Source: Sediminicola sp.
GTDB lineage: Bacteria; Bacteroidota; Bacteroidia; Flavobacteriales; Flavobacteriaceae
Direction: 5' to 3'
Assembly (NCBI GenBank): GCA_024643325.1
Contig: JAHEND010000010.1
Span: 1-64,000 of the forward strand
Length of the DNA stretch: 64,000 bases
The position numbers and the translations under genes were made by a program. Of the stretch, positions 28,409-37,738 are shown one piece after another. The notes below the pieces were generated by a model that worked only from the letters and a program-made list of their open reading frames with translations, ran no database searches and was not told where the DNA came from. The number at the start of each line of letters is the position of its first letter. Within the stretch, counting starts at the first letter, position 1.

Positions 28409-30481
28409 TTAACTAATTACGGTGCCATCTGTCACCCCATCTTCATCCGGGTTTACAAACACTAATTTTCCAGATTTGTGCTCCGTCATTAAGATCATTC
28501 CCTCACTTTCTACTCCCCTTAATACTCTTGGTGCTAGGTTGACTAGAACAGTCACTTTTTTACCGACCACTTCCTCTGGACTAAAGTGTTCTGCTATTCC
28601 AGAAACTATCGTTCTAGTATCTAGTCCGGTTTGGACTTGAAGCACTAATAATTTCTTCGCTTTTGGCATTTTCTCTGCAGATAATATAGTGCCTGTTCTG
28701 AGGTCTAATTTGCTAAAATCTTCAAAGCTTGAGGTGTCTTTTTGTGGTACTACAGTAGCTTCCATAGCGGCATTATCTATTTTAGTTTGATTTAATTTTT
28801 GAATCTGAGCATCTATTTCGCTGTCTTCAATTCTTCTAAAAAGGAGTTGGGCTTCTTTTATAACATGACCGCTAGGAAGGAGTGCCTCTTTTTCAGCAAC
28901 ATTTTTCCAAGATAAATCTAGGGGAGCCAAGTCTAACATTTCACTTAACTTATTGGAGGTAAATGGCAAGAAAGGTTCCGATAAAACCGCCAAAGCAGCA
29001 GCGATTTGCAAACTGACATACATTATTGACTCCACTCTTTTTGGATCCGTTTTAACGAGTTTCCATGGTTCACTGTCTGCCAGGTATTTGTTTCCAAGTC
29101 TTGCTACTTGCATTAATATTCCGCTGGCTTCTCTAAATCTGTACTTTTCGAGAGAGTTAGCAATAGCTGCAGGAAATTCTTTAAGCGCAGCCAGAGTTTC
29201 TAAGTCTATAGCTTCTAAGTGGCCTGGCGTAGGTACTTTGCCCTGATAATATTTTTGCGTCAATACCACCCCTCTATTAATGAAGTTTCCAAAAATAGCG
29301 ACCAATTCATTGTTATTCCTAGCTTGAAAATCTTTCCAAGTAAAATCATTGTCTTTAGATTCTGGTGCATTTGCTGTAAGGGTATATCTCAATACATCTT
29401 GTTGGTCAGGAAAGGCTTCAAGGTATTCATGTAACCAAACGGCCCAATTTTTAGAGGTAGAAAGTTTTTGCCCTTCTAAGTTTAAAAATTCATTGGCAGG
29501 AACATTTTCTGGCAAAATAAAATCTCCATGAGCTTTGAGCATTGCAGGAAATATAATGCAGTGAAAGACAATATTATCCTTCCCTATGAAATGAACCATT
29601 TTAGTATTTTTATCTTTCCAATAGGGTTCCCAATCTTTTCCAGTTTTCGCAGCCCATTCTTTAGTGGCTGAAATATAACCGATAGGTGCGTCAAACCAAA
29701 CGTAAAGCACTTTTCCCTCGCCGCCTGTTACAGGAACTGGAATACCCCAGTCTAAATCTCTTGTCACTGCTCTGGGTTTAAGCCCCTCTTCTATCCATGA
29801 TTTACATTGTCCGTAAACATTGGGTTTCCAATCTTTTTTGTGGCCCTCTAAAATCCATTCTTTTAAAAATGACTCATACCTATCGAGTGGTAAAAACCAA
29901 TGTTTGGTTTCCTTGAGTATGGGAGTTGCCCCACTTAAGGTAGATTTAGGGTTAATGAGTTCAGTAGCGTTTAAAGCGCTTCCACAAGATTCACATTGGT
30001 CTCCATAGGCGTCTTCATTACCACATTTTGGGCATGTTCCCGTCACAAAACGATCTGCTAAAAATTGCTTTGCTTCTGGATCGAACAGTTGTGGGGTAGT
30101 TTCCTCGATAAAGGCCTGATCTTCATGAAGTTTTTTAAAAAAATCTGAAGCTGTTTTATGATGCATTTCACCAGATGTTCTGGAGTAGTGATCAAAAGTA
30201 ATTCCAAAATCCACAAAGGATTTTGAAATAATTTTATGGTATTTGTCAATGACCTCTTTTGGGGTAATGCCTTCTTTTTTAGCCTTCATAGATATGGCTA
30301 CACCATGCTCATCACTTCCGCAAACGAAAGCAACATCTTTACCAATACCCCTGAGATAACGGCTGTAAATATCTGCAGGAACATATACACCTGCCAAATG
30401 CCCAATATGAATTGGTCCGTTAGTATAAGGGAGTGCTGCGGTAATGGTGTACCTGGAGGCTTCTGAATTTTGAGACATCAT
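28409..30481 (-). CDS. metG: Methionyl-tRNA synthetase
   Basis: [32 protein letters not shown] zinc knuckle, [12 protein letters not shown]-terminal tRNA-binding domain. Confidence 0.97.
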   Translation of the reverse strand: MMSQNSEASRYTITAALPYTNGPIHIGHLAGVYVPADIYSRYLRGIGKDVAFVCGSDEHGVAISMKAKKEGITPKEVIDKYHKIISKSFVDFGITFDHYSRTSGEMHHKTASDFFKKLHEDQAFIEETTPQLFDPEAKQFLADRFVTGTCPKCGNEDAYGDQCESCGSALNATELINPKSTLSGATPILKETKHWFLPLDRYESFLKEWILEGHKKDWKPNVYGQCKSWIEEGLKPRAVTRDLDWGIPVPVTGGEGKVLYVWFDAPIGYISATKEWAAKTGKDWEPYWKDKNTKMVHFIGKDNIVFHCIIFPAMLKAHGDFILPENVPANEFLNLEGQKLSTSKNWAVWLHEYLEAFPDQQDVLRYTLTANAPESKDNDFTWKDFQARNNNELVAIFGNFINRGVVLTQKYYQGKVPTPGHLEAIDLETLAALKEFPAAIANSLEKYRFREASGILMQVARLGNKYLADSEPWKLVKTDPKRVESIMYVSLQIAAALAVLSEPFLPFTSNKLSEMLDLAPLDLSWKNVAEKEALLPSGHVIKEAQLLFRRIEDSEIDAQIQKLNQTKIDNAAMEATVVPQKDTSSFEDFSKLDLRTGTILSAEKMPKAKKLLVLQVQTGLDTRTIVSGIAEHFSPEEVVGKKVTVLVNLAPRVLRGVESEGMILMTEHKSGKLVFVNPDEDGVTDGTVIS

Positions 30482-30665
30482 AATTGAAAAAAATTACCCA
30501 CAAAAATAGGCAATTTGTCAAGAGCTCAGGGGGTCTTTTAAAATTTTTTAAGTATATTAATAGTGGTATATTACAGGGAGCTTATAGTTTTTGTCTCCAA
30601 ATTTTTAACGGTAAAGTTGCGAATACCCTCCAAGTCAGAATGGACCTACATTTAAAATCTAACGC

Positions 30666-31025
30666 ATGGCAATTCACAATGATTTGGGCGCTAAAGGAGA
30701 GCATATAGCACAAGAGTACCTCATTTCAAAGGGTTATGAAATAAGGGCAGTTAATTACAGACATAGAAAAGCTGAAATAGATATTATTGCACTTCATGAA
30801 GACTTTCTTGTCGTAATAGAGGTAAAGACCAGAACAGCGCCTGCTATGGTACCCTTAATACAATTGGTGCCACCTTCTAAAATACACCATCTTATTAGGG
30901 CTGCAAATTACTATATGCAGCGCTACAAAGTGAATAAAGAAGCTCGTTTTGACATTGTGTATATTACAATGGATACCCATTCATATGATTTAGAACACCT
31001 TAAAGACGCTTTTTATCATTTTTAA
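30666..31025 (+). CDS. YraN/UPF0102 endonuclease-like protein
   Basis: GAKGEHIAQEYLISKGYEIRAVNYRHRKAEIDIIALHEDFLVVIEVKTR. Confidence 0.9.
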   Translation: MAIHNDLGAKGEHIAQEYLISKGYEIRAVNYRHRKAEIDIIALHEDFLVVIEVKTRTAPAMVPLIQLVPPSKIHHLIRAANYYMQRYKVNKEARFDIVYITMDTHSYDLEHLKDAFYHF

Positions 31026-31111
31026 TGCAACAACATTTTGTTTAATTTATAACAAAGTGTTACATTTGCATACTATTTAATACTTGTTTTAAGACTAATT
31101 TTATTTTTAAG

Positions 31112-31771
31112 ATGAAAACTATCTCTTCAGTTGTAGAAAATTACATTAAAAAGAAACCTTTTTTACAAAGTGCTTTAGCACAGGGAATCATTAATCTTAC
31201 ATCTCTATCTCGAATTATTATGCCAGAAATAGAAGAAGCCCTTGGTAAGGACATCAGAAATGGCGCTATAGTAATGGCACTAAAAAGATTGTCGGACGAC
31301 ATGGAATTTAGAGCGACCCACAAAATCATTAAAGTTTTAAAAAACATAGGAGAAATTACTGTGCGTTCTTCTCTTACGGACTTTACCTTTTTAATTTCAG
31401 ATAGTATTCTGGAAAATCAAACCTTGCTTTTAAAAGAAATTAATAAAAATAAAGATGTGTTTTACACCTCATCTAGAGGAGTGAATGAGCTAAATATAGT
31501 GGTTAGTGGAGCCTTAGACAAGACCGTTGAAACACTTTTTGTGACGGAAAAATGCACCCAAAAAGCTGAAAATTTATCTTCCATTACGGTTAAATTACCT
31601 GCAGAAAATGTGTCTGTCCCGGGTATTTATTATTTTATCTTTCAAAGATTGGCCTGGGAGGGTATAGTGCTTTATGAGGTAATATCTACGACCAATGAAT
31701 TTACTATTATAGTAAATGACACTCAGGTAGACGTAGCTTTTAGAACAATTAAAGACCTTAAGACGCTTTAA
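31112..31771 (+). CDS. Stand-alone ACT-domain regulatory protein (aspartokinase-ACT-like)
   Basis: No kinase domain; two ACT-like segments (FTFLISDSILENQTLLLKEINKN; VSVPGIYYFIFQRLAWEGIVLYEVISTTNEFTIIV). Confidence 0.75.
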   Translation: MKTISSVVENYIKKKPFLQSALAQGIINLTSLSRIIMPEIEEALGKDIRNGAIVMALKRLSDDMEFRATHKIIKVLKNIGEITVRSSLTDFTFLISDSILENQTLLLKEINKNKDVFYTSSRGVNELNIVVSGALDKTVETLFVTEKCTQKAENLSSITVKLPAENVSVPGIYYFIFQRLAWEGIVLYEVISTTNEFTIIVNDTQVDVAFRTIKDLKTL

Positions 31772-34700
31772 AGCTAGAGAGTATTTTGTAGGCGCTATTG
31801 ACTTTATGTACGCCTTCTATCACTAATAAGAGTCTCAGACCACTTCTAGTTTGTTTCTCTTTTAGCGTGCATTGTTTTGAGTGTGCTTGAACAAAAGCCA
31901 ATACCTTTCTAAATCTGGCACTTTGATAATAGTCAGATTGTTGGTTTGCAATGAAATAACCCAAGTACTTGCCTTTTTTCATTACGACTTTTTCTATGCC
32001 CATATAGTTTGAAATCCATTTTACTTGGACTGCTAGTAAAAGGTCTTTCGTTTCCTCTGGGATGGGTCCAAAACGATCAATGAGTTCATTTTCAAAAGCG
32101 TCTAATTCAGCATCATTAGTCAAACCATTTAATGTGGTATATAGGCTGAGCCTTTCAGAAGTGCTATTCACATAATCATCTGGGAATAACATTTCAATAT
32201 CTGCATCCATTTGAGTTTCTGAAGCGAAAGCCTTGTTGTTGTCTTCTTCGGGCGTCTCGTAAAGGTCTTTGAATTCTGACTGCTTGAGCTCATCTATGGC
32301 CTCTGCCATAATTTTCTGGTAGGTTTCAAATCCTATTTCATTAATAAAGCCACTCTGTTCTCCACCAAGAATATCTCCTGCACCCCTGATTTCTAGATCT
32401 TTCATGGCAATATTGAAGCCGCTTCCTAACGCGGTGAATTGTTCCAGGGCTTGAATTCTTTTTCTGGCATCGGCCGTCATGACCTCATAAGGAGGGGTAA
32501 TGAAGTAGCAGAATGCTTTCTTATTGCTTCTTCCTACACGTCCGCGCATTTGGTGGAGGTCACTCAGGCCAAAGTTATTGGCATTATTAATAAAAATGGT
32601 GTTGGCATTAGATACGTCTAGACCACTTTCAATGATTGTTGTAGAGACCAAAACGTCAAATTCACCTCCCATGAACGCTTTCATGAGGTTTTCAAGTTTT
32701 TTTCCTTCCATTTGCCCATGGCCAATACCCACGCGAGCATCTGGAACCAATCGTTGAATGAGTCCAGCTACCTCTGCTATATTTTCAATCCTATTGTGAA
32801 TGAAAAATACCTGACCATCCCTTTGAATTTCATAGGAAATAGCGTCTCTAATCAGTGTTTCGTTAAAACGAATTACACTGCTCTCAATAGGGTACCTGTT
32901 GGGTGGAGCAGTATTAATTACTGACAAATCTCTCGCAGCCATTAAGCTGAACTGTAAAGTTCTTGGAATAGGGGTTGCAGTGAGGGTCAGTACGTCTACA
33001 TTTTCTTTGAGTGACTTGAGTTTGTCTTTTACACCTACCCCGAACTTTTGCTCCTCATCTACAATAAGTAGTCCCAAGTCTTTAAATTTTACGGCTTTGT
33101 TAACCAATTGGTGCGTACCAATAATAATATCTAATCTGCCGTTCTCTAAACGTTCCAAAACAGCCTTTTTTTCTTTAGAGCTCCTAAACCTGTTGAGGTA
33201 ATCTATTGAAACGGGCATATCTTTCAGTCTGGCAGTAAGGGTGTTGAAATGCTGGTAAGCCAAAATAGTGGTGGGCACTAAAATAGCTACTTGTTTTCCG
33301 TTGTCTACCGCTTTAAATGCAGCCCTAATGGCTACTTCTGTTTTACCAAAGCCTACATCTCCACAGATTAACCTGTCCATGGGACGTTCACTTTCCATAT
33401 CTTTTTTAATATCTTCTGTGGCAGTGAGCTGATCTGGAGTGTCTTCGTATAAAAATGAGGCCTCTAGTTCATGTTGTAAACTGGAGTCTGGTGCGTATTG
33501 AAACCCTTTTTGTAGCCGTCTTTTGGCATAGATTTTTATGAGATCAAAAGCAAGTTTTTTAACCCTGGACTTAGTCTTTTCCTTAACTTTTTTCCATGCC
33601 CCCGAACCGAGTTTATATATTTTGGGAGGACTACCATCTTTTCCATTAAACTTGGCAATTTTATGAAGGGAATGAATGCTCACATAGAGTATATCTCTTT
33701 CTCCATAGGACAATTTTATGGCTTCTTGCTTTTTTCCTTCGACATCTATTTTTTGTAGTCCGCCAAATTTTCCAATACCGTGGTCTATATGGGTAACGTA
33801 ATCTCCAATCTCTAATTTGTTAAGCTCAGATAGGCTAATAGCCTCTTTCTTATCAAAGCCATTCTTGATATGAAATTTGTGATATCTTTCAAAAATTTCA
33901 TGATCGGTATAGCAAGCTAATTGTAATAATGGAATTTCAAAACCTCTATGAATGGGCAATACCACGGTTTTGTAGGGCACCTCTTTTTCTGTTGCTTCAA
34001 AAATATCACTAAAACGCTTGGCTTGTTGATCGCTGGAACAAAACAAATAATTGTTTATGCCTTTGAGATTGTTTTGTAACAGTCGCTCTATGATGAGCGG
34101 AAATTTTTTATTGAACGCAGGTTGGTCTGTTCCTTTAAAGTCTATCAGGATATTATTTTCTGCACTATCTGATGTTTTTTGTATGCCTAGTTGAGTGATT
34201 TCTGACGCTTGACTTTCTAGAAAAACACAATGGTGGTTTTCTAAAGCACCAAACAACTCTTTGTTTTGTACGTATAAATTTTCGGGGGGTATTTGAGCTA
34301 TTTCACCTTCTAAGCTGTCAAATTTTAAGACTGCTTCTTTGTATAGACTGTTAATTTTCTGTTTGAGCACCCCTGGTTTTCTAATGAAAACGGTTGTTTT
34401 TTTATCTGTGAAACTAAAAAAATCTTGTCGCTTTGTGAGGGTATCAGTTTGAGTGACGTTAGGAATAATACTAATCTCTTCTTGTTTCGCTATGGAGCGT
34501 TGGCTCACAATATCGAAAGTTCTAATGCTTTCTACTTCTTCCCCAAAGAATTCAATCCTATAAGGATGATCATAGGCATATGAAAAAACATCTACAATCC
34601 CACCTCTCACTGAAAACTCGCCAGGACTACTGACAAACTCTACTCTTTTGAATCCGTATTCAAAAAGACTTTCGTTGAGGAAATCTAAAGAGATTAGGTC

Positions 34701-35162
34701 TCCCTGCTTCAGGTTTAGGGTGTTTTTTTCCAGTGTTTTCTTTTGAATGACTTTTTCAAAAATGGCTTCTGGATAGCTTACAATGCAGAGGGGCTTTCCT
34801 TCTTTTCCAAACCTCTGAAGGACTTCTGCCCTCAATAAAATATTAGCATTATCTGTTTGGGAGTGTTGGTAGGGTTTCTTGTAACTCGCTGGATAAAAAA
34901 GCACCCTGTCTTCTCCAATGAAAGATTCTAAATCATTGAGCACATAAGCAGCTGTTTCTTTATCTTCTAAGATAAGCACAAAGGGTACTTTGGACTCGTT
35001 AAATAAAGCGGTTATGGCAAATGAAAGGGCAGACCCAGCCAACCCGTTTAGATAAACAGTTTTGGTTTCTGTAGGTAAAACACCTTCCTTTTCTGTAATA
35101 AGCCCAGATAATTGAGGAGACAAAAAGCTGGAAAAAATGCTGCTAATGATCGATTTACTCAA
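31758..35162 (-). CDS. mfd: Transcription-repair coupling factor
   Basis: CarD-like YVTHIDHGIGKFGGL; GDVGFGKTEVAIRAAF; DEEQKFGV; RGRVGRSNKKAFCY. Confidence 0.97.
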   Translation of the reverse strand: MSKSIISSIFSSFLSPQLSGLITEKEGVLPTETKTVYLNGLAGSALSFAITALFNESKVPFVLILEDKETAAYVLNDLESFIGEDRVLFYPASYKKPYQHSQTDNANILLRAEVLQRFGKEGKPLCIVSYPEAIFEKVIQKKTLEKNTLNLKQGDLISLDFLNESLFEYGFKRVEFVSSPGEFSVRGGIVDVFSYAYDHPYRIEFFGEEVESIRTFDIVSQRSIAKQEEISIIPNVTQTDTLTKRQDFFSFTDKKTTVFIRKPGVLKQKINSLYKEAVLKFDSLEGEIAQIPPENLYVQNKELFGALENHHCVFLESQASEITQLGIQKTSDSAENNILIDFKGTDQPAFNKKFPLIIERLLQNNLKGINNYLFCSSDQQAKRFSDIFEATEKEVPYKTVVLPIHRGFEIPLLQLACYTDHEIFERYHKFHIKNGFDKKEAISLSELNKLEIGDYVTHIDHGIGKFGGLQKIDVEGKKQEAIKLSYGERDILYVSIHSLHKIAKFNGKDGSPPKIYKLGSGAWKKVKEKTKSRVKKLAFDLIKIYAKRRLQKGFQYAPDSSLQHELEASFLYEDTPDQLTATEDIKKDMESERPMDRLICGDVGFGKTEVAIRAAFKAVDNGKQVAILVPTTILAYQHFNTLTARLKDMPVSIDYLNRFRSSKEKKAVLERLENGRLDIIIGTHQLVNKAVKFKDLGLLIVDEEQKFGVGVKDKLKSLKENVDVLTLTATPIPRTLQFSLMAARDLSVINTAPPNRYPIESSVIRFNETLIRDAISYEIQRDGQVFFIHNRIENIAEVAGLIQRLVPDARVGIGHGQMEGKKLENLMKAFMGGEFDVLVSTTIIESGLDVSNANTIFINNANNFGLSDLHQMRGRVGRSNKKAFCYFITPPYEVMTADARKRIQALEQFTALGSGFNIAMKDLEIRGAGDILGGEQSGFINEIGFETYQKIMAEAIDELKQSEFKDLYETPEEDNNKAFASETQMDADIEMLFPDDYVNSTSERLSLYTTLNGLTNDAELDAFENELIDRFGPIPEETKDLLLAVQVKWISNYMGIEKVVMKKGKYLGYFIANQQSDYYQSARFRKVLAFVQAHSKQCTLKEKQTRSGLRLLLVIEGVHKVNSAYKILSSFKAS

Positions 35163-35229
35163 GGGTAAATTTTTAGCAAATATAGGCTAAAAGGCCTATC
35201 TTTACTACCTAATATAAAGTGAATATTTT

Positions 35230-35646
35230 ATGTCTTTTAAAGATTTATACAGCAACAGTGAACACAGAACCAATTTGGCTCATTTTGCAGCCATAGCCAC
35301 ATTGGCTGCCGCAGATGGTGTTATTAATGCCTCTGAATTGGACGTTATAGACCGATTTGCTAAGAAGTTAGGTATTAGCCAGGAGGAATATAATGAGGTG
35401 ATGAAAAAGGAAAATAAGTACCCTATTGACCCACCATCAGATGCTCAAACAAGGTTAGAGCGTTTGTATGATTTATTTAGAATTGTTTTTGCAGACCACA
35501 ATATGGATGCAGAGGAAGAAGCTATGGTTTTAAAGTATGCGATAGGTTTAGGATATACCACCGAAGACGCTAAAAAATTAATTACAAGATCTACAGCTAT
35601 TTTTGGGGGTAGATTGAGCTTTGACGAATATCAATCCCTTTTATAG
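35230..35646 (+). CDS. TerB-like protein
   Basis: LAAADGVINASELDVIDRFAKKLGI...ADHNMDAEEEAMVLKYA. Confidence 0.75.
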   Translation: MSFKDLYSNSEHRTNLAHFAAIATLAAADGVINASELDVIDRFAKKLGISQEEYNEVMKKENKYPIDPPSDAQTRLERLYDLFRIVFADHNMDAEEEAMVLKYAIGLGYTTEDAKKLITRSTAIFGGRLSFDEYQSLL

Positions 35647-35732
35647 TTAGCTTGCAACATAGCAACATTTTAGAGTAAAAGTTTTTTCTTATTCGAACTT
35701 ATTTGGATGCTACTTTTACGAATAAATAGATC

Positions 35733-35755
35733 AGGGCCTTTGGGCCCTTTTTTTA
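35733..35755 (+). terminator. Rho-independent terminator
   Basis: AGGGCCTTTGGGCCCTTTTTTT. Confidence 0.75.
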
Positions 35756-35760
35756 TAGCA

Positions 35761-35820
35761 GGCTTCCAATTTTAACAACTAACCTCTAATTTTAACAACC
35801 AACCTCCAATTTTTTTTGTG
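35761..35820. repeat. Three ~20-bp degenerate tandem repeats
   Basis: ggcttccaattttaacaact / aacctctaattttaacaacc / aacctccaattttttttgtg. Confidence 0.65.
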
Positions 35821-35927
35821 GTCACTCAATTACGTCACAACTATCGGAGTTTTTGTGAAAGAATTGACTAAGTATGCCCTTGACAAATTTAAATTTATAA
35901 CTTTGTGTTTCATTTATAACATTAGAT

Positions 35928-36407
35928 ATGGATTTTCATCTTAGAGAGGCAGTGAAATCGGATATGACAGGCGTTTGGGCTCTGATTAATGAACTAGCGG
36001 TTTTTGAAAAAGAGCCTCAAGCTGTGGAAGTAAGTATTGCTGACCTAGAGCGTGACGGTTTTGGTTCAAACCCATTGTTTCATTGTTTTGTCGCTGAAAA
36101 ATCTGCTGGTGAAATAGTGGGAATTGCCTTGTTTTACCCCAGATATTCTACTTGGAAAGGCCCAGTGATTCATTTAGAAGACCTCATAGTTACTTCTTCT
36201 GAGCGGGGTAAGGGGATAGGAAATGCACTCTTGACAAAAGTAGTGTCTTATGCTAAAGAAAAAGGTTTAAAAAGGGTCTCGTGGGAAGTTTTAGATTGGA
36301 ATACTCCAGCGATAGATTTTTACGAAGCCAAGGGGGCAAGTGTCATGAGAGATTGGAATGTTGTTCAACTAGATGAAAAAGGAATAACAGATTTTAATAA
36401 CATTTAA
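35928..36407 (+). CDS. GNAT family N-acetyltransferase
   Basis: IHLEDLIVTSSERGKGIGNALLTKVVSYAKEKGLKRVSWEVLDWNTPAIDFYEAKGA. Confidence 0.92.
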   Translation: MDFHLREAVKSDMTGVWALINELAVFEKEPQAVEVSIADLERDGFGSNPLFHCFVAEKSAGEIVGIALFYPRYSTWKGPVIHLEDLIVTSSERGKGIGNALLTKVVSYAKEKGLKRVSWEVLDWNTPAIDFYEAKGASVMRDWNVVQLDEKGITDFNNI

Positions 36408-36408
36408 T

Positions 36409-37674
36409 ATGAGGGTTTTTAAATTTGGAGGCGCTTCTGTTAAAGATGCTGCAGGGGTTAAGAATGTGGTTCAGGTATTAGAAACCATGGGCCATAAAAA
36501 TACTTTGGTTGTGGTTTCTGCTATGGGTAAAACAACCAATGCAATGGAAGAATTGGTGGCGGCCTATTTTTCCGATAAAAAATCAGGACTTCACAATGAG
36601 GTTGAGGACTCATTGGGTAGTTTAATGGATTTTCACCGGGCCATTTGCAGGGAATTATTTCCATCCGAACAGGATGAAATTTTCAAGGCTTTGTCTGTAT
36701 TAGAGTCTGAAATCAGAGGATTTTTGGCTTGGAATAAATCTCCTAATTACAATTTTGTTTATGACCAATTGGTCGGTTATGGAGAACTTTTATCCAGCAC
36801 TATTTTAAGCGCTTATTTAACTGTCTCTGGAGTAGATAATACTTGGTTGGATATTAGAAAATGTATTAAAACAAACGACCAGTATAGGGATGCAGTGGTA
36901 GATTGGGAGAAAACCGCTATTGAGACTAAAGCAGCTATACAAAAAAATACCCTGTATGTTACCCAGGGCTTTTTAGGGTCTGACCACAATAATTTCACTA
37001 CAACATTAGGCAGAGAGGGTTCCGATTATACCGCTGCCATTTTAGCTTATTGCTTAAATGCAAATGCGGTCACCATTTGGAAAGATGTTCCAGGGGTATT
37101 AAATGCAGATCCCCGTTATTTTGAACAGACCACCCTTTTGGAAAATATCTCATATACAGAAGCGATTGAGTTGGCTTTTTACGGTGCTTCTGTTATTCAC
37201 CCAAAAACCTTACAACCCCTACAAAGAAAAGAAATACCCTTACACGTAAAATCTTTTATAGATCCAAAAGCAGCGGGTACAACAGTGGGTAAAGGTGTGG
37301 GAATACAGCCCTACGTTCCATGTTTTATAGTTAAACGCGATCAGGTATTATTGGAGTTGTCTTCTTTGGATTTTTCTTTTATTGTAGAAGACAGTATAGG
37401 AGCTTTATTTAAACTTTTGCATCAGTACAGCTTAAAGGTAGATTTAATTCAGAACTCAGCGATTAGCTTTTCTGTTTGTGTAGACAACAGGTTTAATCGA
37501 TTGGATGAGTTGTTGCCTCTACTTAAAAAGGAATTTAAGGTGATTTGCCACAAAGGGGTATCGCTATTCACGATCCGTCATTTTAATTCAGAAGCCATAG
37601 AAAGCCTGCAAAAAGGTAAAGCAATTCTTCTGGAGCAAAGGGCTAAAGAGACTTTACAGTTGGTGGTACAGTAG
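36409..37674 (+). CDS. lysC: Aspartate kinase
   Basis: VFKFGGASVKDAAGVKNV; TTLGREGSDYTAA; TIWKDVPGVLNADPR. Confidence 0.95.
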   Translation: MRVFKFGGASVKDAAGVKNVVQVLETMGHKNTLVVVSAMGKTTNAMEELVAAYFSDKKSGLHNEVEDSLGSLMDFHRAICRELFPSEQDEIFKALSVLESEIRGFLAWNKSPNYNFVYDQLVGYGELLSSTILSAYLTVSGVDNTWLDIRKCIKTNDQYRDAVVDWEKTAIETKAAIQKNTLYVTQGFLGSDHNNFTTTLGREGSDYTAAILAYCLNANAVTIWKDVPGVLNADPRYFEQTTLLENISYTEAIELAFYGASVIHPKTLQPLQRKEIPLHVKSFIDPKAAGTTVGKGVGIQPYVPCFIVKRDQVLLELSSLDFSFIVEDSIGALFKLLHQYSLKVDLIQNSAISFSVCVDNRFNRLDELLPLLKKEFKVICHKGVSLFTIRHFNSEAIESLQKGKAILLEQRAKETLQLVVQ

Positions 37675-37738
37675 GGAAACTTTTCTATCTTTACTTTGTA
37701 TATTATTCAAGGAGTAATCCTTATTTAAGTAAGGTGAT

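Noticed and set aside
30484-30708. 74-aa ORF upstream of yraN
   Set aside because: Overlaps the yraN start in another frame; no family resemblance.
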